Assembly: GCF_000948985.2 (NCBI RefSeq)
Contig: NZ_CP059733.1
Coordinates: forward strand, 6,448,001-6,512,000
DNA length: 64,000 bases
Source: Thalassomonas viridans
GTDB taxonomy: Bacteria; Pseudomonadota; Gammaproteobacteria; Enterobacterales; Alteromonadaceae
Reading direction: 5' to 3'
Below the pieces are notes generated by a model. The model saw only the letters and a list, made by a program, of their open reading frames with translations, did not search any database and was not told where the DNA came from. Shown one piece after another: positions 44,066 to 53,017 of this stretch; the stretch's first letter is position 1; each line of letters starts with the position of its first letter. The position numbers and the translations under genes were made by a program.

Positions 44066-47000
44066 CTAGAAACTGAATTCATACGGCTGCACCGTGCAAT
44101 TGATGTCTAACTGGCTGGTTTTTTCACAAGCCTGCTCCGCCTGTTCGCTTTCCTGGTAAAACGCCAGGTTCAACTGATATTTTTGACTGGTTTCGTCATA
44201 GATAAAAAAGGCCGGTTGCTTTAAAAGACGGCGATAACGTTTTTGCAATAAATACCAGTAAGTTTTCAAAATATCCAAAGAGGTAAAAGAGCCGACGCTG
44301 ACCACATAACCGGCGGTAAATTCCAGCTGATCCAGGGTAAAATCAGAACCGTTGATAACATCTCCCTGGGCCGTCAGGTTAATGGCCAGTTCATCCGCTT
44401 CATGAAGTTTTTTCCGTTCGATATAACCGGGATCTACCGCTGCCCGGTAGTTGCCCGGCCGTAAATCGGTAAACAGGTAATAACCATCGTATTCGGTTTC
44501 CGTGGTCGCCACTATCTTGTCGTTTTCATCCAGCAAGTTAATGGTGACATAAGGCGCGGCCTGCTCTTCCCCTTTGCTGTTACGGATATACACTGTGCCT
44601 TCCACCTCACTGGAGGTTACCACAGGGAAATCAAGACGGTCGACAAAACCCCGGCGCGGGGTAATAGAGACGCCCTCAAACCCGGGGATCAGGAAAGGAT
44701 CGTCCAGACTGCCTTCTTTAAGTTCGATATCTGTAGTGATATTCGTCGGCATGTTTTGCAGCATGGCCACGCCTTGTTCGTCCGTCTCTGCCTGACGCCG
44801 GTTTTGCACCCCTTTAACTTTAGCGCCTTCCACCAGCGGCTCTCCTTCATCGAAACGGCCGTTGGCATTTAAATCTTCAAAAACCCTGACAATCAGGGCG
44901 CCACTGTGGGTAAGGGGCCTGGAAGTGACAAAGTAGTCATCCCTGTCGGTTTCATAACCCAGGCTAAAGCGCAGGAATAATCCCAATGTCCAGTCACCCT
45001 GCTGGTCATAACCTATGTTGCCGGTTAAGTTAAAGGCATCCTGTTTCCAGTTCAGCCCCAACTGGCTGCGGTAATTATCGAGTTCCGGGAAATATTCCAG
45101 CTCGAATTCCGATTGCAGGTGATCAGTCAACGCCCAGCTGACTTCAGAACTTATCCGGGAAATTTCCGCTTCCGGATCTATGGTGTAGTCGGTTTCCAGC
45201 CGGGTAAAATACTTGCCAAAGGAACGCTGTATCCGGGCCTGGCCACTGAGAGTCTGGCTATCGCTGTCGATACCGCTAGGATTTTCAATGTCTTGCCAGA
45301 ACAAGGCATTACTGATCGAGGTTTTATGGGTGTTGATACTGATCTGGTTAGAAAAGTTATTCACTTTTTGCCCGTTACGCTCTTCGGTAATACGGAACTG
45401 GTTCTGGTAATTGATCGGCAAACCTATATCACGCAATATATGCCCCGACATACGGAAGAAATGCTCGCTGCGATCCCCTAAATTGTTATCGCCGCCGCTA
45501 CCGGCAAAATTATCCTCGCGATAACTGTAGTCAAAGGAATGTGCGCCGATACCGGTTTTTGCCGACAAGCGCAAACTATAGTTTTCGTCCTGATCATACT
45601 GGATATTGGTATCTAACAGCAGGCGTTCAAATAAGGTCATATTGGCGCCCAGGGTATAGTCAAACTGGTTATCTCCCTCTTCGGCGATCAAGCTCGAATG
45701 TCCCAGGGAAAAAGACAACCAGTCGGTAACCCCCTGGTTATAACGGGCGGCCAGTAACCAGCCCTCTTCATCGTCGGCTGAGTTATTTGACACGCCAAAT
45801 AAGGATTTACCGGTTTGTGTCAGGGACACCCCGTAAGAAGATGAAAGCCCCTTCAAACTGTTTTGATTGATGAAGACTTCCCGGGTGCTTTTTTCCACCT
45901 GCCCCTGGGGGCCGTACAACACCATTTCGAAGATATTGTTACCAAAAACCAGGTCGACGTCGTTAAATTCATAACGGCCGCTTTGCAAACTGATTTGCCG
46001 GTCGATCAATATGCCGTTGCGGTAAAGTTCCACATCCCAACCCGGCTGGATGTCGCCATTGATATTGATCTTGTTGTTGACAATATTGCCGATCACGCCA
46101 CTGGAAAGCGAGAATCCCCGGCTAAGACTGGCGTTGTAATCGATGCCTGTATTAATAGGTGAAATATCGCCAAACTGGTAGCTGGTGAGATCCAATGGCC
46201 CCAGCAGGCCCCCTTCGGGAGATTCTTTGGATAACTTCCAGCGTAGGTCGGTGACTGCATCCCCCTTAATACCACTCATAAAATACTGGCTGTTTAAATA
46301 AGCCAGGTCATGGCTGCCCAATACCGAATAACTGTGGAAGCTATCGTCTTTGGTCAGGCGGCTGTTCAGCTGGACATCAAACAAAGGGGTGGAAAATGCC
46401 CGGTAGCTGTTCTCTTTCCAGGGCAAAACCGGGTAACTGGTTTCCTGGGTATAAACCTGGCGCTTTTCCCGCTCCAGGCGTTGCTCAATCGGTAAAGGCT
46501 GTTTCGAGGTCACCACCATGGTCAGGTTATTAAAGTCAAATTCCATATTGGTGCCGAACCAGTAATTGATCACATCGGCATCAACATAAAGATCATCTTC
46601 CTCTATGCTGTAGGTGTCCGCAGCCAGGGGGATAGATTCACCGTTAACTATGGCCCGGGGTGATGTTTCCGGGTTAAAGGTAAGCTCAAATGAATTATCT
46701 TCACTGATAAACCAACCGGCGGCCGTTTGTTTGTCCAGATCCACCTCGATAGGAAAATCCAGCACCTCAAACAAATTGCTTAAACTGATACGGGCATTGG
46801 CCTGATTTTTATAGGCAAAAACATCTGACAAATAATATTTTGCCACGTAAATCCCCAGCAGGAGTTCTTCTCCGATCGGAATACCTATGTCCTCGTCTGA
46901 ACCGGGATCTGTTTCGGGTACTTGGGTATCGGCTACGGGGATTTCCGGCGCGTCGGCAGCTGCTGCAGCTTCGGCGGATGCCGCTATGGCTTGTACGGCG

Positions 47001-47164
47001 GCTGTCTCAACCTGTCTGGCACGGAGAGTTCCAGATTTTTGTTGGATCTTTTTAATAAGATTAATAAAACGACTGTCAGTCAAAGCCCGGGGCTCTGCAG
47101 CATAGGCGGCAGTATGCAGGCAAGACAGGCAGAGAAATACACTAACTAACAGTCGCTTCATCAT
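44066..47164 (-). CDS. Usher-like outer-membrane protein with Ig-like inserts and C-terminal SPOR-like domain
   Basis: A 1032-residue protein with signal peptide (about 1-22), an acidic Ala/Pro linker, an N-terminal domain, then a barrel with usher hallmarks (DVELYRNGILIDRQISLQSG, FNDVDLVFGNNIFEMVLYGPQG). Two SdrD/carboxypeptidase-regulatory-like Ig domains follow (about 755-830, FEDLNANGRFDEGEPLVEGA; and 840-920). The last ~95 residues look like SPOR (YVVSVGSFTS ... YQLNLAFYQESEQAEQACEK ... C). It lies 15 bp downstream of the chaperone gene. An usher fused to a peptidoglycan-binding domain is unusual. Confidence 0.78.
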   Translation of the reverse strand: MMKRLLVSVFLCLSCLHTAAYAAEPRALTDSRFINLIKKIQQKSGTLRARQVETAAVQAIAASAEAAAAADAPEIPVADTQVPETDPGSDEDIGIPIGEELLLGIYVAKYYLSDVFAYKNQANARISLSNLFEVLDFPIEVDLDKQTAAGWFISEDNSFELTFNPETSPRAIVNGESIPLAADTYSIEEDDLYVDADVINYWFGTNMEFDFNNLTMVVTSKQPLPIEQRLEREKRQVYTQETSYPVLPWKENSYRAFSTPLFDVQLNSRLTKDDSFHSYSVLGSHDLAYLNSQYFMSGIKGDAVTDLRWKLSKESPEGGLLGPLDLTSYQFGDISPINTGIDYNASLSRGFSLSSGVIGNIVNNKININGDIQPGWDVELYRNGILIDRQISLQSGRYEFNDVDLVFGNNIFEMVLYGPQGQVEKSTREVFINQNSLKGLSSSYGVSLTQTGKSLFGVSNNSADDEEGWLLAARYNQGVTDWLSFSLGHSSLIAEEGDNQFDYTLGANMTLFERLLLDTNIQYDQDENYSLRLSAKTGIGAHSFDYSYREDNFAGSGGDNNLGDRSEHFFRMSGHILRDIGLPINYQNQFRITEERNGQKVNNFSNQISINTHKTSISNALFWQDIENPSGIDSDSQTLSGQARIQRSFGKYFTRLETDYTIDPEAEISRISSEVSWALTDHLQSEFELEYFPELDNYRSQLGLNWKQDAFNLTGNIGYDQQGDWTLGLFLRFSLGYETDRDDYFVTSRPLTHSGALIVRVFEDLNANGRFDEGEPLVEGAKVKGVQNRRQAETDEQGVAMLQNMPTNITTDIELKEGSLDDPFLIPGFEGVSITPRRGFVDRLDFPVVTSSEVEGTVYIRNSKGEEQAAPYVTINLLDENDKIVATTETEYDGYYLFTDLRPGNYRAAVDPGYIERKKLHEADELAINLTAQGDVINGSDFTLDQLEFTAGYVVSVGSFTSLDILKTYWYLLQKRYRRLLKQPAFFIYDETSQKYQLNLAFYQESEQAEQACEKTSQLDINCTVQPYEFSF

Positions 47165-47179
47165 ATCGGAATACCGCAG

Positions 47180-48022
47180 TTAATTTTGAGATTTTATTTT
47201 TATATTGCTCAAAGGAACATCAAAAGTTCTTTCTGCCATCACGGTATTACGCATCTCCTGTCTGCCCTCGTAGGCAACCCTGAGGGTGCCGGCTTCCGGG
47301 CGGTATTTTAACCAGTGAAGAGTATAATATTGGTGATCTAACTCGGGATAAAAATTAACTGAATTTAGTATCGCCACCTGCCGCTCTTTATCACTGCCTC
47401 TGGGAGTCCAGTAAGCCACAATACTGCCGTAAGTACTGGTACTGCCGGTGCGGTTTAATTTAACGGCAACCTCGGCCTGTTGCTTGGCAACATTATGGAA
47501 CACCTGTACATCATCGACCGCGACCTGGGCATTCAGTGCCCCCTGACGGAACATCACAGGAATACTGTAGCTGAGGGAAAGTTTCAGTACTATGCCGGAG
47601 GTAGGCTCAGGGCCGGTATTTCTTTCCGGCAGAGCGGTAAACAGCAAATGAGATCTGTATTCACCATCTTGTAAATTCTTCGGCCGACGGGCGGCAACCT
47701 TGATGATTTGTCTTTCATTGGGAGCCAGGGTAACTTGCTTGGGACTTATCCTGTACATATTACTGGCGATGGGGAAGTTCTTCGCTTCCTCGTCAGTCAG
47801 GTTTTTATATCCTCCTTGCGGTAAAGCGGACTTTTGCACCCATTCCATCCGGTAGGTACGGGTGACATCACCGGTATTCATCAATACCACTTTACCTGAA
47901 CGGGTACGCTCATCAAGAACAACCCGCATCGGGGATATCAATAAACTCGCCTGCGCGAGGAAGCTTTGTATAAATAACAGGGCTATGATGACTTTTGTCA
48001 ATTTTATGACCGATGCTTTCAT
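47180..48022 (-). CDS. PapD-like periplasmic pilus chaperone
   Basis: 280 residues with a signal peptide and two Ig-like domains. Marks of fimbrial chaperones are visible: LLISPMRVVLDERTRSGKVVLMNTGD near the N terminus, KQVTLAPNERQIIKVAAR at the end of domain 1, and SLSYSIPVMFRQG at the hinge. It should donate a strand to DUF4402 subunits in the periplasm and deliver them to the usher. The type is closer to alternative or archaic chaperones than to FimC (inference). Confidence 0.83.
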   Translation of the reverse strand: MKASVIKLTKVIIALLFIQSFLAQASLLISPMRVVLDERTRSGKVVLMNTGDVTRTYRMEWVQKSALPQGGYKNLTDEEAKNFPIASNMYRISPKQVTLAPNERQIIKVAARRPKNLQDGEYRSHLLFTALPERNTGPEPTSGIVLKLSLSYSIPVMFRQGALNAQVAVDDVQVFHNVAKQQAEVAVKLNRTGSTSTYGSIVAYWTPRGSDKERQVAILNSVNFYPELDHQYYTLHWLKYRPEAGTLRVAYEGRQEMRNTVMAERTFDVPLSNIKIKSQN

Positions 48023-48137
48023 GATTCTTCTCTTTACCTATAAATACAAATAATACGGGTTAAATCTTTTATGATTACCGCCATTACCTGAAACTGCTTT
48101 TAATGGATGAATTACCAACAAGCCTAGCTGTAACTAT

Positions 48138-48611
48138 CTAATAATTAAAGGTTAGTTGCAAGCTCGCCCGATATTGCACATCTACATAACTACCGCCATT
48201 ACCTGAGGTACGCAATGTGCCACCGATTTTGATAGATGCATATCCTGTGCCATCAGTAGTCACTGAAGGGGCAGTATCCACACTTACCAGGGTAAATTGT
48301 TCGGTAGGGGCAGGATCAACCGTAGTCGTGGTCATTTGCGTGACACTGGCAGAGGTAAAGACTTGCACATTGCCGGGTAAGTCCGTCAGTACAAACTCGG
48401 CGGGATTCCCGGGGTCTATCACCCGAATATGATTAATGATGGTGGTTTGGCCGTTTTGGCTGATGGTGATATCACTGGCCACCGAATTGTCTAATACAGC
48501 AATAGTGCCGAAAGACAGAGGTTCAATCAGTGTTATGGTCGCACTGGCGGGAAATGCCAGTAAGAAGAGAAGGAGAAGGTTAGTTTTTTTCGTTAACAAA
48601 GCAGATAACAT
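48138..48611 (-). CDS. DUF4402 pilus subunit, minor
   Basis: 157 residues with a signal peptide and the DUF4402 pattern: an N-terminal strand leading into LSFGTIAV, SGN-type loops and a C-terminal YRASLQLTFNY strand. DUF4402 proteins are Ig-like exported subunits seen with chaperone-usher genes. It is downstream of the larger DUF4402 gene across a 14-bp-stem hairpin, so it is probably made at a lower level, as expected of a minor or tip subunit (inference). Confidence 0.75.
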   Translation of the reverse strand: MLSALLTKKTNLLLLFLLAFPASATITLIEPLSFGTIAVLDNSVASDITISQNGQTTIINHIRVIDPGNPAEFVLTDLPGNVQVFTSASVTQMTTTTVDPAPTEQFTLVSVDTAPSVTTDGTGYASIKIGGTLRTSGNGGSYVDVQYRASLQLTFNY

Positions 48612-48617
48612 AATTGA

Positions 48618-48660
48618 AACTAATATAATCAGGGAGAGTGACTCCTTGATTATATTAGTT
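48618..48660 (-). promoter_or_regulatory. Strong intercistronic hairpin in the pilus operon
   Basis: A perfect 14-bp stem AACTAATATAATCA / TGATTATATTAGTT with a 15-nt loop lies between the two DUF4402 genes. No U-run follows on the minus strand. It probably stabilises the upstream major-subunit mRNA or attenuates read-through. Confidence 0.65.
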
Positions 48661-48683
48661 ATTATTAATTAATCAACGGATAA

Positions 48684-49286
48684 TTAATAATCAACCGTCA
48701 TGGTATAGTTACCCGTATAAGCGGCGTCTATATAGGCCGACGTCGTCACCGTAGCATCGGTCTTCAATGACGTACCGGCATCAAAACTTACCGTTCCCGC
48801 AACATCGGTTTGCAGGTTACCACCGGCATAAGCAACACCATCATTGGCACCACCACGGATAATTGCAGTCCAGTCGGCCTGTAGAATATCGAAGTTAGGT
48901 GATCCCGGAGGAGCAGCGGCCGCAGTTAACTCGAAGTCAGCCGGGAAAGTGATGGTCAGGTTGGTGAAAGGTGCAGCGTTAGTGACAGTAAATTGACCCA
49001 CAGAACCTGCAGCTAATTGCGTCATACTGGAGTTAGCTACGGCAGTGGTACTTGTCGTACCGTCGGCAGCCAATACTAAGGTACCGATATTAACACCACC
49101 TGTAGGATCAGCGGTCGCACGAACCGTACCAAACGACAGGGCCGTATCTTCGGTCAGGGTAAAGGTATTTTGAACCGTTACCGAAACTGTCGAAGGAGCT
49201 GTTGCAGCAAAAGACTGCGCAGACACTGCGGTTAAAAAAGTAGCTGTTAATACCTTTGTTATCCGATTGTGATTTAAATTAAGCAT
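48684..49286 (-). CDS. DUF4402 pilus subunit, major candidate
   Basis: 200 residues with a signal peptide cut near AQSFAA. The body is Thr/Ala-rich and strand-rich with TLTEDTALSFGTVRATADP, GQFTVTNAAPFTNLTITFP and a C-terminal TGNYTMTVDY, characteristic of DUF4402. First gene of the minus-strand pilus unit, followed by a stabilising hairpin, hence probably the major shaft subunit. A GGAGATTTTT ribosome-binding site precedes the ATG. Confidence 0.78.
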   Translation of the reverse strand: MLNLNHNRITKVLTATFLTAVSAQSFAATAPSTVSVTVQNTFTLTEDTALSFGTVRATADPTGGVNIGTLVLAADGTTSTTAVANSSMTQLAAGSVGQFTVTNAAPFTNLTITFPADFELTAAAAPPGSPNFDILQADWTAIIRGGANDGVAYAGGNLQTDVAGTVSFDAGTSLKTDATVTTSAYIDAAYTGNYTMTVDY

Positions 49287-50025
49287 AAAAATCTCCGTTG
49301 TTCATCTGTAAAATCGATAGTAATGTGACACTAAAATACAGAGGCATAAGCAACTCTTTTTTTGTGACGCAAAATTTGTATCGACAGTAATAAAAAAACC
49401 TTTAATATTTTTTTTTACTTACATTGGTATTTAAGCATAGTCGTCGGACATAAATATTTGTAGTTCAACATGTTAATTAAATCAGCACATTGATTACGCA
49501 TATTACTATCTGAGCATTTTATAACTTATGAATAACAATTATCCTTAAGCTCCATTACCTTCCATTAAAGTTTTATTCATAATATTGCTCGATTTCCCTA
49601 ATCTTTAAGATTACAACTTAGACACTTAAAAAATAAAGTAAAACCTAATATCATCAACTTTTCATAGCAAGATCATTAAAGCAGGTGGCATGCCAAAAAA
49701 ACAAATGATCTTTAACTCACATCCGTAGTTTTGGTTTATTACAGGTAATTCAGTGACTTAACAAACAAAATTAAATGCTAATAAATTTTAAACATCCTGT
49801 TTATCACTAAGTTTAGTCAAATCCCGGTAAATAGCCTGCAATATATGGGCAATAAAGAGGCAATAATTTACCCGGTTGTTTGCCCCGGGGGTCTTTTTTT
49901 GCCGCTTTGGCGGCAAAGGATCCTTGCCGGATCTTTCTTCGATCCCAAAAAGGATCGCTTAGATCCTTTTAGACCCTTCCTGGATAGCAGCCAAAGGCAA
50001 ACAAGACCGCCAAGCACTTTTAATA
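49287..50025. other. AT-rich regulatory region and structured palindromic block before IS630
   Basis: A 740-bp gap with no supported gene. The right half of the pilus promoter region is very AT-rich, as usual for fimbrial operons. A 22-bp sequence at 49767-49788 is repeated exactly inside the IS630 element at 50059-50080. Positions 49890-50008 hold nested palindromes: TTTGCCGC-TTTG-GCGGCAAA, GGATC-TTTCTTC-GATCC and AAAGGATC...GATCCTTT, enclosed by GGTCTT...AAGACC. Confidence 0.5.
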
Positions 50026-50066
50026 CCAATCGGCATAAATATATGATCTAATATGGTTAAAATTAA

Positions 50067-50573
50067 ATGCTAATAAATTTAATCATGCATCAATTAGAGA
50101 CTATAGACTTCAAATCCTTGGCAAGACATGAAAAAAATGCGCAGAAGCGAATCCGGCTTTTGGCATTAGCACATTTTAAAGAGGGCATGAATAGAACCGA
50201 GATATCGAAATTACTGAAGGTAAGCCGCACCAGCGTCAACAAATGGGTTGCAGGTTTCTTATCTCAGGGGGTAGATGGGTTATCCGCCAAGCCTCAACCG
50301 GGAAGGCCGCCATTATTATCAACTGAACAATTACAACAAATAGCTAAGTTAGTTGAGCAGGAAGCAAATAAGGACAGTGGTGGGCGTTTAAAAGGAAGTG
50401 ATATCAATGAGTTTATCAAGCAGGAGTTTGGTGTCATATATGAGCCTTCTCATGTATATCGTTTGCTCAAGAAAATGGGCTTCTCCTGGATAACGAGTCG
50501 CTCTAAACACCCTAAACAATCAGACCAGGTACAGGAATCTTTTAAAAAACTTCCAGTTGTCAACGATCCTTAA
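50067..50573 (+). CDS. IS630 transposase, N-terminal helix-turn-helix part
   Basis: 168 residues; initiation could also be at ATG 50085. It contains a helix-turn-helix (MNRTEISKLLKVSRTSVNKW, residues ~38-57) and the Pro-rich GRPPLL linker, ending after SFKKLPVVNDP where the frame closes. The catalytic part continues in a different frame, so this is either the first half of a recoded transposase or a frameshifted relic. Confidence 0.8.
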   Translation: MLINLIMHQLETIDFKSLARHEKNAQKRIRLLALAHFKEGMNRTEISKLLKVSRTSVNKWVAGFLSQGVDGLSAKPQPGRPPLLSTEQLQQIAKLVEQEANKDSGGRLKGSDINEFIKQEFGVIYEPSHVYRLLKKMGFSWITSRSKHPKQSDQVQESFKKLPVVNDP

Positions 50574-51120
50574 CGTTCCTGGGCACATCTCTCTGGATAA
50601 AGTTGATGTTTGGTTTCAAGACGAAGCACGATTCGGTCAACAAAATACAACAACTCGGCTATGGGCAAGGACAGGCACTCGACCTAGAGCTATAAAACAA
50701 CAACAATTCGAATATGTGTACCTATTCGGTGCTGTATGTCCTGCCACAGGCGCAACAGAGGCCGTGATAGCCCCTTGCGTAAACCAAGAAGTCATGAGCC
50801 ACCATCTTGCTCAAATATCCCAAAGAACACCTCCGGGTCGTTATGCTGTAGTGCTCATGGATGGTGCCAGTTGGCATACCGCTAGCGTTGCAAACCAATT
50901 CGATAATCTCAATATACTGAAACTACCGCCGTACTCTCCAGAATTAAATCCTATAGAACAGGTATGGCAATGGCTACGGCAAAATGAATTAGCCAATCAA
51001 TGTTTTGCTGGATATGAAGATATCGTTAACAAGCTGACATCAGCATGGAATAACTTCATCAGAGATGAGCAAATGGTAAAAGGGGTATGTAGTCGAGACT
51101 GGATTGAATTGAACAGTTAA
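50557..51120 (+). CDS. IS630 transposase, C-terminal DDE part
   Basis: 187 residues if started at the TTG; the frame is open from about 50494, an 80-nt overlap with the first part. It carries the DDE domain: VWFQDEARFGQ (first D), VVLMDGASWHT (second D), LPPYSPELNPIEQVWQWLR (E). It lies in the +1 frame relative to the upstream part. The overlap contains TTTAAAAAAC, where loss of one A would join the halves as FKN. Confidence 0.8.
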   Translation: MSTILNVPGHISLDKVDVWFQDEARFGQQNTTTRLWARTGTRPRAIKQQQFEYVYLFGAVCPATGATEAVIAPCVNQEVMSHHLAQISQRTPPGRYAVVLMDGASWHTASVANQFDNLNILKLPPYSPELNPIEQVWQWLRQNELANQCFAGYEDIVNKLTSAWNNFIRDEQMVKGVCSRDWIELNS

Positions 51121-51136
51121 TTATGCCGATTGGTAT

Positions 51137-51260
51137 AAACAAAGAAAACTGAACAAAGGAGGAGGCATTGCTGCCTTAACTAACAGTTAAACCTGCTGCA
51201 ATAATAAAGAAAAGATATTCAGATGATCCGACTCCCGGCCAGACGGGAGCCGGTAAAGTT
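51137..51260. other. Right flank of IS630 with a hairpin
   Basis: The CTCCCG-GCCAGA-CGGGAG hairpin downstream (minus sense) of SPOR lipoprotein 2 lacks a U-run. It may be its terminator. No gene. Confidence 0.35.
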
Positions 51261-52001
51261 TTAACTGACAGGTGTACCGGAATATTTGATCACGGCGCAA
51301 TATTGGTTCTGCTGTTTAAGACGCTTACAAATTTGGTGTGCCTTGGTTGCCGAAGAATAGGGACCAACCCTTAAACTCTGAAACGTACCCTCTTCCCTGA
51401 CAATCGCCTCCAGTAAAGGTTCTTTATTCAGCAGTACAGAGCCATATTTTTGTTTAAAGTAATTCCACCCCAACCTGGCATTGGCTTCGGTTCTAAATGC
51501 CGCCAGATGGATCCCCACCTGAACCTTGCAATGACTGTTTTTTGACATGCTGAAAGTACTGGCGGCGGCACAGCCAGGATGAACAGCCTTTTTCTTTGCT
51601 GCCACTTCTTCAGCGGCAGGCCCGGTATTATTTTCTGCCTGCGCCGCTAATTCTGCCTGTTTTCTTGCCGCCCTGGCTTCTGCCGATTCTTTTTGTTTGG
51701 CCAGCTGCTCCAGCGGCCCAGTACCCAGGTTTGCCGCCTTACCCAGCTCCGCCACCAACAGCTGCATGTCAGATTCCAAAGCCAGCAACCTTTCAATTTC
51801 AGGTGCCAACGGCGCCCAAACATCAATATGGCTGTTTAGCTGTTCATGTATGGCTTCCTTGGTGATCTCCTGCTCTTCCCCTTCAGCCTGCGGCTGGGTG
51901 GCACAGGAAAATAACAGGGAACTGCCTAACAGAACAGCCAGGGGACGAAAATACACAGTCCGGTATTTAGAAAAAGATAAATGCTGAAAAGGCGCTGGCA
52001 T
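51261..52001 (-). CDS. SPOR-domain lipoprotein 2 of the pilus locus
   Basis: Start taken at ATG 52001, giving 246 residues with a long type II signal (SSLLFSC, Cys33). A helical region includes LAPEIERLLALESDMQLL, matching IKPGIERLVAIEGELTEL of the first SPOR lipoprotein. A charged Ala/Lys/Glu segment and a SPOR domain (about 165-246) follow, with VQVGIHLAAF, FQSLRVGPYSS and ICKRLKQQNQYC. The two lipoproteins flank the subunit-chaperone-usher genes, which supports their belonging to one system. Confidence 0.75.
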   Translation of the reverse strand: MPAPFQHLSFSKYRTVYFRPLAVLLGSSLLFSCATQPQAEGEEQEITKEAIHEQLNSHIDVWAPLAPEIERLLALESDMQLLVAELGKAANLGTGPLEQLAKQKESAEARAARKQAELAAQAENNTGPAAEEVAAKKKAVHPGCAAASTFSMSKNSHCKVQVGIHLAAFRTEANARLGWNYFKQKYGSVLLNKEPLLEAIVREEGTFQSLRVGPYSSATKAHQICKRLKQQNQYCAVIKYSGTPVS

Positions 52002-52233
52002 ATCGACACTCGCTGCGTTAATTATCAAAAACCTAAACAAGCTATGCTTGTTTTACTCTATCGTTTAGCTATAAAGCAAAGATCATGCTAACACTATATT
52101 TCCCCATACTGCATACATGACCGGCGGCCCTATAACCAGTATAAATCAAGGCCAGTCCCGGCAATAGCCGCCGGCATGGAAATAATGTTATCAGCCTTAC
52201 TCCCCGTGGACGACAAGTATTTGACTCATAGAA

Positions 52234-52812
52234 TCAAGTCTTATTTTCTAACCTGATCACTATCAACTGCTGTCCGGTTAAACTGACCCGTTGCGCCAGC
52301 GGCATTATTTGCACCAGGTGCTGTGGCGCAACCACTTGCTCTGTATCCTGGCGGGATAATCGGATCTCACCGCTAAGGGCATAGACAAAACAGAGATCAC
52401 AAGGCAAAAGCTCCACTTGTCCGGGTTCTACATACGTCTGCACATCCACCCGGTATTTACCGGCCCTTGTCATCAGGTTAAAGTCGGTAATAGCACCGCC
52501 AAGCAAACGGCCCCTTGTTTGGCAGCCGCCGTCAAAAGTCGACACAGTCAATAAACGATCCAGGTTATCAACTCTTGTTTGTCCTGCCTGTGTATGGCTG
52601 AGTTCTATTCCCTGTCCGGAAATTAAAATCAGGTTGCGCAGATAACCGGAAAAATCAGAAAAGTCACCATCTTCTGCCACAGAGGCAATGCTTAGCCGCC
52701 AGTCAAAATCCGTGAGTGTACCCCCTTCACTGATTGCCAGCTCGGTGGTGGTGCCTTTACCATTTTTCCACGGAATGGTTTTAAACCGGGACGGGGAAAT
52801 AATATTGATCAA
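52234..52812 (-). CDS. HutD/Ves family protein
   Basis: A 192-residue cupin-like protein with the HutD/Ves signature (PWKNGKGTTTELAI near residue 14, DFDWRLSIASVAEDGDFSDF near 35-54, and the LLGGAITDFNLM block near 103). The family occurs with histidine-utilisation genes or as the cold-induced Ves protein; biochemical function is not settled. No hut genes are nearby. It is divergent from the interrupted DUF1326 gene. Confidence 0.85.
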   Translation of the reverse strand: MINIISPSRFKTIPWKNGKGTTTELAISEGGTLTDFDWRLSIASVAEDGDFSDFSGYLRNLILISGQGIELSHTQAGQTRVDNLDRLLTVSTFDGGCQTRGRLLGGAITDFNLMTRAGKYRVDVQTYVEPGQVELLPCDLCFVYALSGEIRLSRQDTEQVVAPQHLVQIMPLAQRVSLTGQQLIVIRLENKT

Positions 52813-53017
52813 AATGTCATTGCTCTAACAAAAAACCGGATGCCCAGTATATGATCAGATAACCAAGAGCTGTAGCTTAGCATGGAAAATTAAAGGTTAT
52901 TTGCTATAAAAATGATAGCGATAACAACAAAAGGCCATATTTGCTACCAGCCCTTTCGACTATACCGGAACTATTGGTGATCAGGATGACAGATGTCAAC
53001 AAATGGTTTTTACATAT

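Larger units (their letters stand above)
50026..51133. mobile_element. IS630-family insertion sequence
   Basis: The perfect inverted termini CCAATCGGCATAA / TTATGCCGATTGG are flanked by TA dinucleotides, as expected for IS630/Tc1-type target duplication. The 1108-bp element carries a two-part transposase. It lies between the pilus subunit promoter region and the second SPOR lipoprotein gene. Confidence 0.88.

Noticed and set aside
49890..50008. Integron attC site or tRNA
   Set aside because: Lacks the attC core triplets and all tRNA landmarks.
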